Source: Lachnoanaerobaculum sp. OBRC5-5 (lineage in GTDB: Bacteria; Bacillota; Clostridia; Lachnospirales; Lachnospiraceae). From it: a stretch of DNA of 64,000 bases. Where the stretch lies: positions 2,637,385-2,701,384 of the forward strand of contig NZ_JH815185.1 of assembly GCF_000296385.1 (NCBI RefSeq), given 5' to 3'. The notes under the pieces are model-generated. The model saw only the letters and a program-made list of their open reading frames with translations, did no database searches and was not told the origin of the DNA. Shown here piece by piece: positions 9,147-17,898 of the stretch. Position numbers and translations under genes: made by a program. Position 1 is the stretch's first letter, and every line of letters begins with the position of its first letter.

Positions 9147-9240
9147 GTATTTGCAAAAGTAAGTCAAGTTGAGAATGAATTTGTAAGAGTGAGTATAGAT
9201 GATAAGGAAATAAGAATAAAAGGTAGCAGAATGATATGTA
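9147..9240 (+). pseudogene. Remnant of a vgrG gene
   Basis: The spacer before the cassette B effector still reads VFAKVSQVENEFVRVSIDD followed directly by KEIRIKGSRMI. The first part matches ALFAKVCQVENELVKVSIDD of the VgrG at about 2116-2175, and the second matches DDKGISIKSSGMIS at about 2464-2505. The two parts are joined where both parent sites carry gatgat, so about 290 bases were lost by deletion between short direct repeats. The scar shows that cassette B once had a vgrG of the first type directly upstream. Confidence 0.75.
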
Positions 9241-9252
9241 TGAGAGGTAGAT

Positions 9253-9831
9253 ATGGAAGAAAAAAGTCAGGTGGAATGGATATATGAAGTATTAGGTAAG
9301 AAAAAAGGCGCTTTTGGGGCATCGATAAGGGAGCTTACAGATGCAGACGAGAAAAAGATAAAAGACAAAATGTTGCAGTATTGGAAAGAACATAATGATG
9401 AAAGCACAGAATTTCTTGTTAACGGTGCAATACTTTGTTGTAGTCGTGGAAGTGATTATTCTACACTGAATAGTGCTGATCATGGTGTTTATACCGACAG
9501 CAGTGAAACCGGGGCTCTTGCAAATACCGATGATAAAAAGTTTGACGGATTTGTTGCATGTTCAAAATGGAATGATGAACCGCTTGTAGGCAAACATATT
9601 TGCCGTTTTAAACTTGGAGAATGGAGAAATGTTAGAAAGAGTGTTACCATAAACGGTAAATATGCTTTAGATACAAACTCATATTTACCATGCAAGCATG
9701 GAGGAATAATATCACCTGTAACATCAGGGCAGGAATATACACTAAGTAAGTCCTATAATAAATATCCTAAATTTTTAAATGATGACGGCACAGTGGATGA
9801 ATTGATTGTAAAAAAGCTGTTACTAAGGAAT
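9253..9831 (+). repeat. Long direct repeat, copy 2 (N-terminus of PAAR-like effector B)
   Basis: Second copy of the roughly 580-base repeat found at 2692-3270. The identity fades just after the segment coding GTVDELI.KKLLLRN, which marks the end of the shared delivery module. Confidence 0.85.
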
Positions 9832-11283
9832 GTATCAGTCATGAAAGAGAGTGAAGAGGATGCATTGATAAAGTTAGGAATATATTTATGTGTATGTGAA
9901 GATGTAAATATAATAAAAAAAATTATTTGTTGTGCTTATATAGCTACAACTGCTGACAAACGAATATCTAATGTTACAATTTGTCAACATACACTTCTTG
10001 ATAATTTTATTTATGTATCGGGGTGTGCAAATGCTTATGCTAGATTTTGTAGTTTAAGCAACAAAGTATTTATTATAAAACCAATAACATGGTCAAAACT
10101 CACAGATACCTGCGATAAACTGAAAAGATTCATTAAAGATAATACTATGTTTGGTATTGAGGATATTGTTTCTAGTGCTACTGATGAGATGATACAGAGA
10201 AGTTTCTTGAATGTAAAACTTTTGGATGAAGTAATAGTGGCAGGGAATTTGTATAATTTTCAGTTTAATGAAGAACTTTTATTCAATATAGAATTAAATA
10301 AAGATGAAACAAAACATTTTATGGGATACACTTTAAAGTATGATGATGGAGAATTGGTAGATTTAGGAGTAAATCCGTATGTCGGAGTTGCAACTGAGTG
10401 GGGAATAGAAGTTAAATTGCAAGAGGTTTATATATTTGTAACATCAGGAAATAGTGTATGTAAGAGTAGTAAAGATTTTGCATCAGAGGCATTAGATAGT
10501 GTTGGTGCAAAAAGCTCTGATGGTGCTGCAATGGTAACTTGGGGGACAGCAATTGCTGCATTAATTCTTACAATACCGTCAATAGCTGCAGCACCTTTAG
10601 CAACACCCTTAAGTATAGCCTGTACTGTTGGTGGTTTGTTATCAGGAATTCTAGATTCAAAAAGGATAAATAATGAATTAAAAGATAATAAAATGATTTA
10701 CTTAGAATCATTATATAATAATTTAAATGTATTAAAATTGGGGAAAGAGTTAGCATTGTATACAGCTATAACTCTTAGAAAAAGTAAAGCCTTGAAAACT
10801 GTTCAAAAATTATGGTCAGACTATGAAAGTTTATATCCAAATACAAGTAAAGCAAAGGCTAGAAAGAATGGATATTTAACTAAAGATACTAATATAAGAG
10901 AGGATAAATTAATGTTAGAAAAGCTTGGAATGAATTATTCATATACAATAAATCCATTTGATAGTCATGATACTGAGCAAGCAATTAAAAACTTTAATAA
11001 TAATATGAAACACATAAGAGTATGGAATGAGCAAGAAAAAAAATATAAGACAATTTCTGAAAGCGAGGGTTTGGAGGAGTTCAAAGAGATTAAAAGTTTA
11101 CAAGAAATGTTTGAGTATATGAACAAGATAAGTAATAAAGGAGAACTGTATATTGATGAACTTGACATAATAGGTCATGATAGAACAGCACGATTTACAA
11201 AGTTTATTTATGATTATGGAAATGGAGAAGAAAAAGTGATAACAGACTATGGGAAAATAGATTTTGGTGATTTATTTGAATAA
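9253..11283 (+). CDS. PAAR-like (DUF4280) putative effector, cassette B
   Basis: A 676-residue paralogue of the protein at 2692. The first roughly 190 residues, including the PAAR-like DUF4280 region (LVNGAILCCSRG, CKHGGIISPVTSGQ), are nearly identical; the middle (200-420) is much diverged. A hydrophobic segment at about 428-469 (AIAALILTIPSIAAAPLA) is a likely membrane or chaperone-bound element. Residues 580-676 form the same C-terminal domain as in cassette A, but its end (VITDYGKIDFGDLFE) matches the small protein encoded directly downstream rather than the cassette A version. No catalytic motif recognised. It follows the vgrG remnant and the DcrB-like gene; a spike-delivered role is inferred. 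Confidence 0.82.
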   Translation: MEEKSQVEWIYEVLGKKKGAFGASIRELTDADEKKIKDKMLQYWKEHNDESTEFLVNGAILCCSRGSDYSTLNSADHGVYTDSSETGALANTDDKKFDGFVACSKWNDEPLVGKHICRFKLGEWRNVRKSVTINGKYALDTNSYLPCKHGGIISPVTSGQEYTLSKSYNKYPKFLNDDGTVDELIVKKLLLRNVSVMKESEEDALIKLGIYLCVCEDVNIIKKIICCAYIATTADKRISNVTICQHTLLDNFIYVSGCANAYARFCSLSNKVFIIKPITWSKLTDTCDKLKRFIKDNTMFGIEDIVSSATDEMIQRSFLNVKLLDEVIVAGNLYNFQFNEELLFNIELNKDETKHFMGYTLKYDDGELVDLGVNPYVGVATEWGIEVKLQEVYIFVTSGNSVCKSSKDFASEALDSVGAKSSDGAAMVTWGTAIAALILTIPSIAAAPLATPLSIACTVGGLLSGILDSKRINNELKDNKMIYLESLYNNLNVLKLGKELALYTAITLRKSKALKTVQKLWSDYESLYPNTSKAKARKNGYLTKDTNIREDKLMLEKLGMNYSYTINPFDSHDTEQAIKNFNNNMKHIRVWNEQEKKYKTISESEGLEEFKEIKSLQEMFEYMNKISNKGELYIDELDIIGHDRTARFTKFIYDYGNGEEKVITDYGKIDFGDLFE

Positions 11284-11301
11284 AACACATGGAGGATTAA
11301 A

Positions 11302-11958
11302 TTGGATAAAAAGGGGAGAACGGTAAGATTATTTATTTTTTGGGGAATACTTACTTTGGTGTGCATTAGTAGTTATTCTGTTTATAGATATAGAGCTCAC
11401 TTACAAAATATAATAAATATACGTAGTAAAGATTCTATAGAATTTTTTTATGATGGAGTAAGAAAATATGAATTACAGCAAGCCACAGAAGCTAAATTGG
11501 AGTATGTCGCTACTGATGGAAGTGTATTTTATTTTGACAATGAAACTATGTTGGTCGATAAGTGTGAAGAAGTATCCGACAAATATATAAAGGGAGAGAT
11601 AAAGACACTGGGGCAATTCAAACTGATAGAGGGAGAAAATACAGCTAGGAGGATAGAGATATTCAACGATAATATGTCTCATATAAAAGTATGGAATGAA
11701 CCTGAGAAAAGATATAAGACAATTTCTGAGAGTGAAGGGTTGGAAGAATTTAAGGAAGTGAGAAATCTGGATGAATTATGTAGATATATGTATAAGAAAA
11801 GTGAGTTTAATGTACTGTACATTGATGAACTTAACATAATAGGGCATGACAGGACAGCACATTTTACAAAGTTTATCTATGACTACGGAAATGGAAAAGA
11901 AAAAGTAATAAAAGAATATGGGAAAATATCTTTTAGAAAATTATTTGAGGTATTTTAG
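11302..11958 (+). CDS. Small membrane-anchored partner sharing the effector C-terminal domain, cassette B
   Basis: A 218-residue protein starting at TTG 11302, seven bases after GGAGG. It has one N-terminal membrane segment (about 10-27, LFIFWGILTLVCISSYSV), a stalk, and a C-terminal domain (about 121-218) shared with residues 580-676 of the upstream effector: KRYKTISESEGLEEFKE, ELNIIGHDRTA, FTKFIYDYGNGKEKVI. It corresponds to the 4776-5426 protein of cassette A. The spacing to the upstream gene is only 18 bases. Immunity, docking or membrane-tethered copy of the effector domain are all possible; function unknown. Confidence 0.7.
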   Translation: MDKKGRTVRLFIFWGILTLVCISSYSVYRYRAHLQNIINIRSKDSIEFFYDGVRKYELQQATEAKLEYVATDGSVFYFDNETMLVDKCEEVSDKYIKGEIKTLGQFKLIEGENTARRIEIFNDNMSHIKVWNEPEKRYKTISESEGLEEFKEVRNLDELCRYMYKKSEFNVLYIDELNIIGHDRTAHFTKFIYDYGNGKEKVIKEYGKISFRKLFEVF

Positions 11959-12088
11959 TGTAAGTATTATCACTCGGGATATTATTTGAGAATTATCTTA
12001 AAAAAATATAAAAGTCAATAAAGATAAATATTAGAGCCATAAAAACACAAGTTTTTATCGTACTTTTATTGTATAAAATAAAAATTTA

Positions 12089-12104
12089 GGGGGCTGTCGG
12101 GAAA
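12089..12104 (+). repeat. Left inverted repeat of the IS
   Basis: GGGGGCTGTCGGGAAA, exact complement of 14135-14150. Confidence 0.92.
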
Positions 12105-12119
12105 AGGCAGCTATAAAAG

Positions 12120-12154
12120 AGGGAGGAGTAACTCAAAATGAGTCACTCCTCCCT
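12120..12154 (+). terminator. Hairpin inside the IS left end
   Basis: AGGGAGGAGT and ACTCCTCCCT form a 10-bp stem, extended by ACTC/GAGT after one mismatch, followed by a T-rich run. It could block transcription entering the element from the island. A second smaller hairpin (AAAGATGG/CCATCTTT) follows at about 12171-12196. Confidence 0.7.
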
Positions 12155-12221
12155 AAGTTTTTACATAAAAAAAGATGGCTAACGATAACCATCTTTCTCC
12201 GTTACATGTTATAATGTAACT

Positions 12222-13976
12222 ATGCTTACAGTTAATTATTATAACGACTTTTTTGAAATAGGTCAACAGAAAATCAACTTTAGCTTCTATGAATTGAGTT
12301 TACCCGATGACGATCCAGTCTATACCCTAAAAAAAGTTATGGAGGATTTAAATTTTTCCAGACTGTTAGCCAATTGTTCGGATAAGGGAAGAACAGGGTA
12401 CAATCCAATTATGATGTATGCAGTTATTACTTATGCAAATATGCGAGGAATTCGTTCTATTGATCGTATTGTAGATTTATGCGAAAGAGATATTGCTTTT
12501 ATCTGGCTTACTCAAGGGAGGAAGCCTAAAAGAGATGCCTTTTATGATTTTAAAAGTAAGAAACTTACTTCAGATATCCTAGATGACTTAAACTATCAGT
12601 TTATGAGACGATTACAAAAAGAAGGATTTGTAATATTAAAAGAATTGTTTATTGATGGAACGAAAATAGAAGCTAATGCTAATCGTTATACTTTTGTATG
12701 GCGTGGAAGCATTAATTATCATCTTGCAGGTCTTCTGGATTCTATTGATAAGCTTTATTCAGACTATAACTCTTTTTTACAAGATAACAGTTTTGGGGAG
12801 AAGTACGAGCTTGGAAATGCACAAATGTTTGTGATTGACGGGATTGATAAAGTTAGAGATATTATTGAAAAGAACAGAAAAAGAAAGATTACAAAACATA
12901 AAAAGCTATCTAATAACCGTATTATAGAGATTGATAACTGCTCTCCTCTTGAAATACTTAAGCTCCAGAAAAATCTTATGACAATTGCTGACGGAGAAGG
13001 CATTGTATTTGTTAACGGAAAGGGTAAGAGAAAGCCAAAACTTCAACAACTCTATGAAGAACTTGAACATTGTGGATAGCGATTAATGCACTATAAAGAA
13101 TGCTTTGAGATTATGGGGAAAGATAGAAACAGCTATTCCAAAACTGATTTGGAAGCAACTTTTATGCGAATGAAGGAAGATCATATGCTGAACGGGCAGC
13201 TAAAGCCGGCATACAATGTACAGATAGCAGTAGAGAATTATTTTATTGTGCATGGTTATGTAAGTAATGATCGTACAGACTATAACACACTGATTCCTGT
13301 CCTTGAAAAGCATAAGAAAGCATTTGGAGAAGTGCTTGAAGAAGTTACGGCAGATAGCGGCTATTGTAGTGAGAAAAACCTCTTATATCTGAAAGAAAAT
13401 CAAATAGACAGTTATATAAAACTACAGGATCACGAAAAACGAAAAACAAGAGCATACAGTAAAGATATAGGTAAATACTACAACATGAAGACAACGGTAT
13501 TTGAGGATGAGCAAGTCTATATCTGTCATGACGGCCGTGAACTTAGACATATCAACACAGAAAAGAAAGAACAGAATGGTTATACACAAACATATGAGGT
13601 ATATGGATGTTCAGACTGTAGTGGATGTGAACATAAGCCTAAATGCTTATATAAATATAATCCTGATAAAGATATTGATAAGAACAAATTGATGAAGATC
13701 AATGAAGTATGGGAAGAGCTTCGAGAGAAATCACATGCTAACATACAGAGTGAAAAAGGTATTCTGAAACGACAGATACGCTCTATTCAAACAGAAGGTC
13801 ATTTTGGAGATATTAAAGAGAATGAAGATTTCCGACGCTTTAACTATCGTACTTCAGATAAGGTTTATAAAGAATTTATGCTTTTTGCAATAGGAAGAAA
13901 TATAAATAAATATCATCGTTTTCTCTATGCCAAACTAAAGAAATTTGAAGGAAAACTACAGGAGAAAACAGCATAG
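12222..13976 (+). pseudogene. IS1182-family transposase, interrupted by an in-frame amber codon
   Basis: The gene reads from ATG 12222 and is stopped by TAG at 13077-13079, after LYEELEHCG. The same frame then continues without a shift through RLMHYKECFEIMGKDRNSY to 13976, so a single nonsense codon, not a frameshift, divides it into 285 and about 298 residues. The first part has the DUF772-type N-terminus (YNPIMMYAVITYANMRG) and the first catalytic Asp in LFIDGTKIEANANRY. The second part has the second Asp in EVTADSGYCSEKN, a Cys-rich segment (CSDCSGCEHKPKC) and the probable catalytic Glu in TEGHFGDIKENEDFRR. It would be a normal IS1182 transposase of about 584 residues if the stop were a sense codon. 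Confidence 0.9.
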
Positions 13977-14050
13977 TAAAAAATGCAAAAGCAAAATTTC
14001 AGCCAAGGGGTTTTTATGCCAAAAAATATACAGCATAATAGAAAAACAAA

Positions 14051-14100
14051 ATATCCTGACAAAGTCACAAAGCCAAAATGCCTTGTATTTGTCAGGATAT
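14051..14100 (+). terminator. Hairpin at the IS right end
   Basis: ATATCCTGACAAA and TTTGTCAGGATAT form a 13-bp stem around a 24-base loop, with a T-rich tail. It lies after the transposase and just inside the right inverted repeat, and would stop read-through in either direction. Confidence 0.75.
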
Positions 14101-14134
14101 TTCTATTTTGTTCTGTAGGGATTAAATTTCAGTA

Positions 14135-14150
14135 TTTCCCGACAGCCCCC
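14135..14150 (-). repeat. Right inverted repeat of the IS
   Basis: TTTCCCGACAGCCCCC, exact complement of 12089-12104. Confidence 0.92.
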
Positions 14151-14198
14151 TATTTTGAAGTTATCTATTTCCGAATAACTCCTTTTTAGATTTATAAT

Positions 14199-15545
14199 TT
14201 ATTTTTTAAGATCTGTTTTATCTTTTGGAAGGACTACATTCAATAGAACAGCCATGATAGTTGCAACAACTACAGGGCTCTTTCCGAAGATAGTAGTAAA
14301 TTCCGGTGGGAAAGCGGCAAGTGAACCTTGTGCCTGTGATATACCTACACCGAGAGCTACTGAAAGTCCGACAATAGATGTGTTTCTAAAGTCCATCTTC
14401 TCTGTGAAGATAAGCTTGATACCTGTCATTGCTATTGAAGCAAATACTGATATTGTAGCACCACCGAGTACACAAACAGGGATAGTAGTAAGCAATGCAG
14501 AGAACTTAGGTATAAGACCTGCTATAAGTATTATAATACCTGCAAGTCCAAGTACTGCTCTGTTTATAACCTTTGTTGTTGTTACAATACCTACATTCTG
14601 TGAGAATGTAGCTGTAGGAAGTCCGCCAAGTGCGGCACCGAGTATATTTGAGATACCATAACCGATGATACCGCTTCTAAGCTCATCACCTGTAGGAAGT
14701 CTGTCCATAGAACCGCTTGTTGTAGCTGATAAATCTCCGATAGCCTGAATAGAGTTTATAGCAAACAAAAGTCCGATTGCTATACAAGCTGCCAGGTCAA
14801 ACTTTATACCGAAGTGAAGTATCTGAGGCAGTGAGAATACACCTGCACTTGCGACAGATGAGAAGTTGACCATACCAAGCACCAATGCAAGAATATAACC
14901 GCAAATCATTGCCACCAATATGGAAGCAAGCTTTAAGATACCTGTAGCAAAGTTGTTGAGTACTATAACAATAATAAGTGTAAAAATTGCTACACCCCAG
15001 TTCTTTAAAGAGCCGTAGTCATCTTTTCCAAGACCGCCTGCCATATAGTTTACAGCAACTGAGTAAAGTGAAAGACCGATAGTAAATACTACAGTACCTG
15101 TTACAAGCGGTGGGAAAAGCTTCTGAATTTTCTTAACAGAGAAACCTACCAATATAGCAACAATACCACCGACTATCTGAGCTCCAAGTATGGAAGCTAC
15201 ACCCGAAGTTTTCGCAATATCCTGCATAGTAGGAACGTATGCAAAGCTTATACCCATAATAACAGGAAGTTTTGCACCGATTCTAAATGTCTTGGTACCT
15301 ATACCGAAAAGCTGTAAGAGTGTAGACAATGCGGCAACTACCAAAGCCGCCTGAACCATAAGCACTCTGTCCGGACCTGAAAGCTCAGCAACATTTGATA
15401 CGATGATAGCAGGTGTTATACATCCTACAATCATTGCAACCACGTGTTGAAGTGCAAGTGGAAGAGCTTCTGAAAACTTTGGGAAACCGTCCAATTCAAA
15501 TATAGAAGCATACTGCTTCTGGCCTGCATTTGCTGAATTACTCAT
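14199..15545 (-). CDS. NCS2-family uracil-xanthine/purine permease
   Basis: A 448-residue polytopic membrane protein with the NCS2 signatures: an early LQHVVAMIVGCITPAIIVSN segment, the conserved QAIGDLSATTSGS region and the FSQNVGIVTTTKVINR motif that lines the substrate site. NCS2 proteins import uracil, xanthine or uric acid with protons. The QNVG form and the neighbouring carbamate kinase, YgeW and diaminopropionate lyase point to a purine such as xanthine or urate. Start ATG 15545 has GGGAGG upstream. It is the last gene of the operon, 19 bases after carbamate kinase, and ends 48 bases from the IS. Substrate is inferred. Confidence 0.87.
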   Translation of the reverse strand: MSNSANAGQKQYASIFELDGFPKFSEALPLALQHVVAMIVGCITPAIIVSNVAELSGPDRVLMVQAALVVAALSTLLQLFGIGTKTFRIGAKLPVIMGISFAYVPTMQDIAKTSGVASILGAQIVGGIVAILVGFSVKKIQKLFPPLVTGTVVFTIGLSLYSVAVNYMAGGLGKDDYGSLKNWGVAIFTLIIVIVLNNFATGILKLASILVAMICGYILALVLGMVNFSSVASAGVFSLPQILHFGIKFDLAACIAIGLLFAINSIQAIGDLSATTSGSMDRLPTGDELRSGIIGYGISNILGAALGGLPTATFSQNVGIVTTTKVINRAVLGLAGIIILIAGLIPKFSALLTTIPVCVLGGATISVFASIAMTGIKLIFTEKMDFRNTSIVGLSVALGVGISQAQGSLAAFPPEFTTIFGKSPVVVATIMAVLLNVVLPKDKTDLKK

Positions 15546-15564
15546 ATTATCAATACCTCCCTGA

Positions 15565-16506
15565 TCAATCTACAATTCTTGTACCTGTCTTACCGTTAAT
15601 AGCATCTTTAGCTTTTTCGAGCAATGTTATCATTGCAGTTTTGTTTTCACCTGAAGCAGCGAAATCTACTGCGGCAAGTACCTTTGGAAGCATTGATCCC
15701 GGAGCGAACTCTCCGTCATCAGCATACTTTAAAGCTTCAGCTGTGCTGAGCTTATCCAACCATTTTTCATTTTCTGTGCCATATCCGATGGCAACCTTTT
15801 CTACAGCAGTAAGGATAATAAGTGTATCTGCGCCTACATTCTTTGCGAGAAGAGCGGCAGCGGCATCCTTATCGATTACTGCAGGAGCACCTGAAAGATG
15901 CTTTCCGTTTGATATTACAGGGATTCCGCCACCACCGCAGCAGATTACAACCTGTCCGTTGTCAGCCATTGACTTAATAGCAGATAACTCAATAATTTCC
16001 TGTGGAGCAGGAGAAGCAACAACTCTTCTGTAACCTCTTCCGGCATCCTCTTTTACGATCCAGCCTCTGTTTCCTGCAGCTTCAAGAGCTTCATCCTTGC
16101 CCATGAATTTACCGATAGGCTTTGTAGGATTTTCAAATGCTTTATCATTCTCATCTACTCTGATCTGAGTAACAACTGTAGCTATTGGAGGAACTTCAAG
16201 ATTTCGGTTTAAAAATTCCTCACGAAGAGCGTTCTGTATATCATATCCGATATAAGCCTGGCTCATTGCCACACATACTGAAAGTGGAGTTGAATCGGAG
16301 TCGGTATTATGCGCATACTCTGTCATAGCATTGTTTATTACACCAACCTGTGGACCGTTTCCATGAACGATAAGAACCTCATGGCCATCTTCGATCAAAT
16401 CTACGATAGCCTTTGCAGTAGTTTTTACAGCTACCATCTGCTCTTTTAAATTATTACCTAGGGCATTACCACCAAGAGCTATAACAATCTTGCTTTTGAA
16501 TTTCAT
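15565..16506 (-). CDS. arcC: Carbamate kinase
   Basis: A 313-residue amino-acid kinase family protein of normal length for carbamate kinases. It begins KIVIALGGNALG, the nucleotide/phosphate loop, has VIVHGNGPQVG shortly after, the CCGGGGIPVI segment, and VIDKDAAAALLA near the ATP site. It transfers phosphate from carbamoyl phosphate to ADP, giving ATP plus carbamate (CO2 and ammonia). It could also be called YqeA because of its neighbours. Here it would harvest ATP from the carbamoyl phosphate made by the YgeW-type enzyme next to it. RBS AAGGGGAAA precedes ATG 16506. Confidence 0.93.
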   Translation of the reverse strand: MKFKSKIVIALGGNALGNNLKEQMVAVKTTAKAIVDLIEDGHEVLIVHGNGPQVGVINNAMTEYAHNTDSDSTPLSVCVAMSQAYIGYDIQNALREEFLNRNLEVPPIATVVTQIRVDENDKAFENPTKPIGKFMGKDEALEAAGNRGWIVKEDAGRGYRRVVASPAPQEIIELSAIKSMADNGQVVICCGGGGIPVISNGKHLSGAPAVIDKDAAAALLAKNVGADTLIILTAVEKVAIGYGTENEKWLDKLSTAEALKYADDGEFAPGSMLPKVLAAVDFAASGENKTAMITLLEKAKDAINGKTGTRIVD

Positions 16507-16546
16507 ATAAATTTCCCCTTAATGTTAGGATATAGTTTATAAAGAT

Positions 16547-16578
16547 AAAGGGGCAGCCTAAAATAGCCGCCCCCCTTT
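16547..16578 (-). terminator. Intercistronic hairpin between ygeW and carbamate kinase
   Basis: On the - strand, AAAGGGG and CCCCTTT arms face each other around a loop and are followed by a T-containing tract (ATCTTTAT). A second 7-bp hairpin, GGCGACA/TGTCGCC at 16585-16605, lies just before it. They may be a weak terminator or RNA-stability elements setting the ratio of upstream to downstream genes. Confidence 0.5.
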
Positions 16579-16631
16579 TGTATAGGCGACAAGACATCTG
16601 TCGCCGGATTTACTAAGACTCACTGGCCTCT

Positions 16632-17831
16632 TTATTTTTCTGAAAAGATTCTGTCCTGTCCACGTGCCTCAAGCTGCTCTAAAACCTTAGCAGGATCTTT
16701 GAACTTCTCAAGTAAGATCATAGCTGCGATTACATATGGCTTGAAGCTTGCCTCTTTGTAAAGAGGATCTCTGTATCTGTCGAATACTGAACCGTCAACC
16801 TCGCCTTCCTTGCAAGAAACGCCTGTGATATCAGCAGGTAAGCAGTGAAGATAAAGAGCCTTACCGTCCTTTGTAAGCTTCATCATTTCTTCTGTACATG
16901 CCCAATCCTTGTGCTCTGCATTCTGAGCAAGAAGTTCCTTCTCAAGCTTCTTGATTCCCTCTGAATCGCCCTCTGCATAAAGGTTTGTTCTCTTCTCCAT
17001 AGCTGCAAAAGGTGCCCAAGACTTAGGATAAACGATATCTGCATCCTTGAATGCTTCCTTCATATCGTTTGTGATAGTGAACTTACCGCCACACTCAGCT
17101 GCCTGCTTCTTAGCAACCTCAGCAACCTCAGGCATTACCTCATAACCTTCCGGATGAGCTAAAACAACATCCATACCAAGTCTTGTGAAAAGACCGATAA
17201 CACCCTGTGGAACTGAAAGAGGCTTACCGTAAGATGGTGAATAAGCCCAGCTCATAGCAATCTTCTTACCCTTAAGGTTCTCAAGACCGCCGAACTCATG
17301 GATTACATGAAGAGCATCAGCCATACACTGTGTAGGGTGATCGATATCGCACTGAAGGTTTACAAGAGTAGGTCTCTGCTCAAGAACGCCATCCTTGTAT
17401 CCTGCCTCAACAGAATCTGCAACTTCGTGCATATAAGCATTACCCTTACCGATGTACATATCATCTCTGATACCGATAACGTCAGCCATGAAAGAGATCA
17501 TGTTAGCTGTCTCACGAACTGTTTCACCGTGAGCGATCTGTGACTTACCTTCATCAAGATCCTGAACCTCAAGACCTAAAAGGTTACAAGCTGAAGCGAA
17601 AGAGAATCTTGTTCTTGTTGAGTTATCACGGAAGAGTGATATTCCAAGTCCTGAATCGAAAACCTTTGTAGAGATGTTTCTCTGTCTGAGGTCACGAAGT
17701 GCATCAGCAACTGTCCATACAGCATTAAGCTCATCATCTGTCTTTTCCCATGTAAGGAAGAAGTCGTTCATGAACATATCCTGTGTTTTGAGGTTCTTTA
17801 ATTTTTCAACTAAACTCTTGAAATTTGACAT
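16632..17831 (-). CDS. ygeW: YgeW-type knotted carbamoyltransferase
   Basis: A 399-residue member of the aspartate/ornithine carbamoyltransferase superfamily. It has the carbamoyl-phosphate loop FRDNSTRTRFSFASA, the HPTQCMADALHVI segment and LYLHCLPADITG near the end. Inserts make it longer than OTC or ATCase (about 310-335) and typical of YgeW. The natural acceptor of YgeW has been unclear; in gene clusters with ygeX, ygeY and carbamate kinase it is placed in anaerobic purine or ureido-compound breakdown, where it would release carbamoyl phosphate. ATG 17831 has AAGGAG upstream. Enzyme family is certain, substrate not. Confidence 0.9.
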   Translation of the reverse strand: MSNFKSLVEKLKNLKTQDMFMNDFFLTWEKTDDELNAVWTVADALRDLRQRNISTKVFDSGLGISLFRDNSTRTRFSFASACNLLGLEVQDLDEGKSQIAHGETVRETANMISFMADVIGIRDDMYIGKGNAYMHEVADSVEAGYKDGVLEQRPTLVNLQCDIDHPTQCMADALHVIHEFGGLENLKGKKIAMSWAYSPSYGKPLSVPQGVIGLFTRLGMDVVLAHPEGYEVMPEVAEVAKKQAAECGGKFTITNDMKEAFKDADIVYPKSWAPFAAMEKRTNLYAEGDSEGIKKLEKELLAQNAEHKDWACTEEMMKLTKDGKALYLHCLPADITGVSCKEGEVDGSVFDRYRDPLYKEASFKPYVIAAMILLEKFKDPAKVLEQLEARGQDRIFSEK

Positions 17832-17898
17832 TTTTTATTACTCCTTATTTTTAAAGCGCTTTGCGCTTAAAGTTTATATATTAATCGTTTGTACACAA

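Larger units (their letters stand above)
12089..14150 (+). mobile_element. IS1182-family insertion sequence
   Basis: A 2062-base element bounded by perfect 16-base inverted ends, GGGGGCTGTCGGGAAA at the left and its complement at the right. TA flanks both ends. It contains one transposase gene (12222-13976) of the IS1182 type, two hairpins between the left end and the gene, and one hairpin between the gene and the right end. It sits exactly between the VgrG island and the purine operon. Because the transposase is broken by a stop codon, this copy probably cannot move unless helped by another copy. Confidence 0.9.

Noticed and set aside
1299-11958. Prophage
   Set aside because: Spike-like genes are present, but there are no capsid, terminase, portal, tail-tube, integrase or lysis cassette genes.
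12039-12058. Hairpin ATAAAAAC/GTTTTTAT before the IS
   Set aside because: The stem has only one G-C pair; it may end the island transcript, but it is too weak to list as a terminator.
13074-13088. Programmed frameshift joining the two transposase halves
   Set aside because: Both halves are in the same frame; only a TAG stop separates them, so nonsense mutation is the simple explanation.
13983-14189. Open frame of 68 codons after the transposase
   Set aside because: It runs across the IS hairpin and right inverted repeat, has no ribosome site and no protein-like composition.
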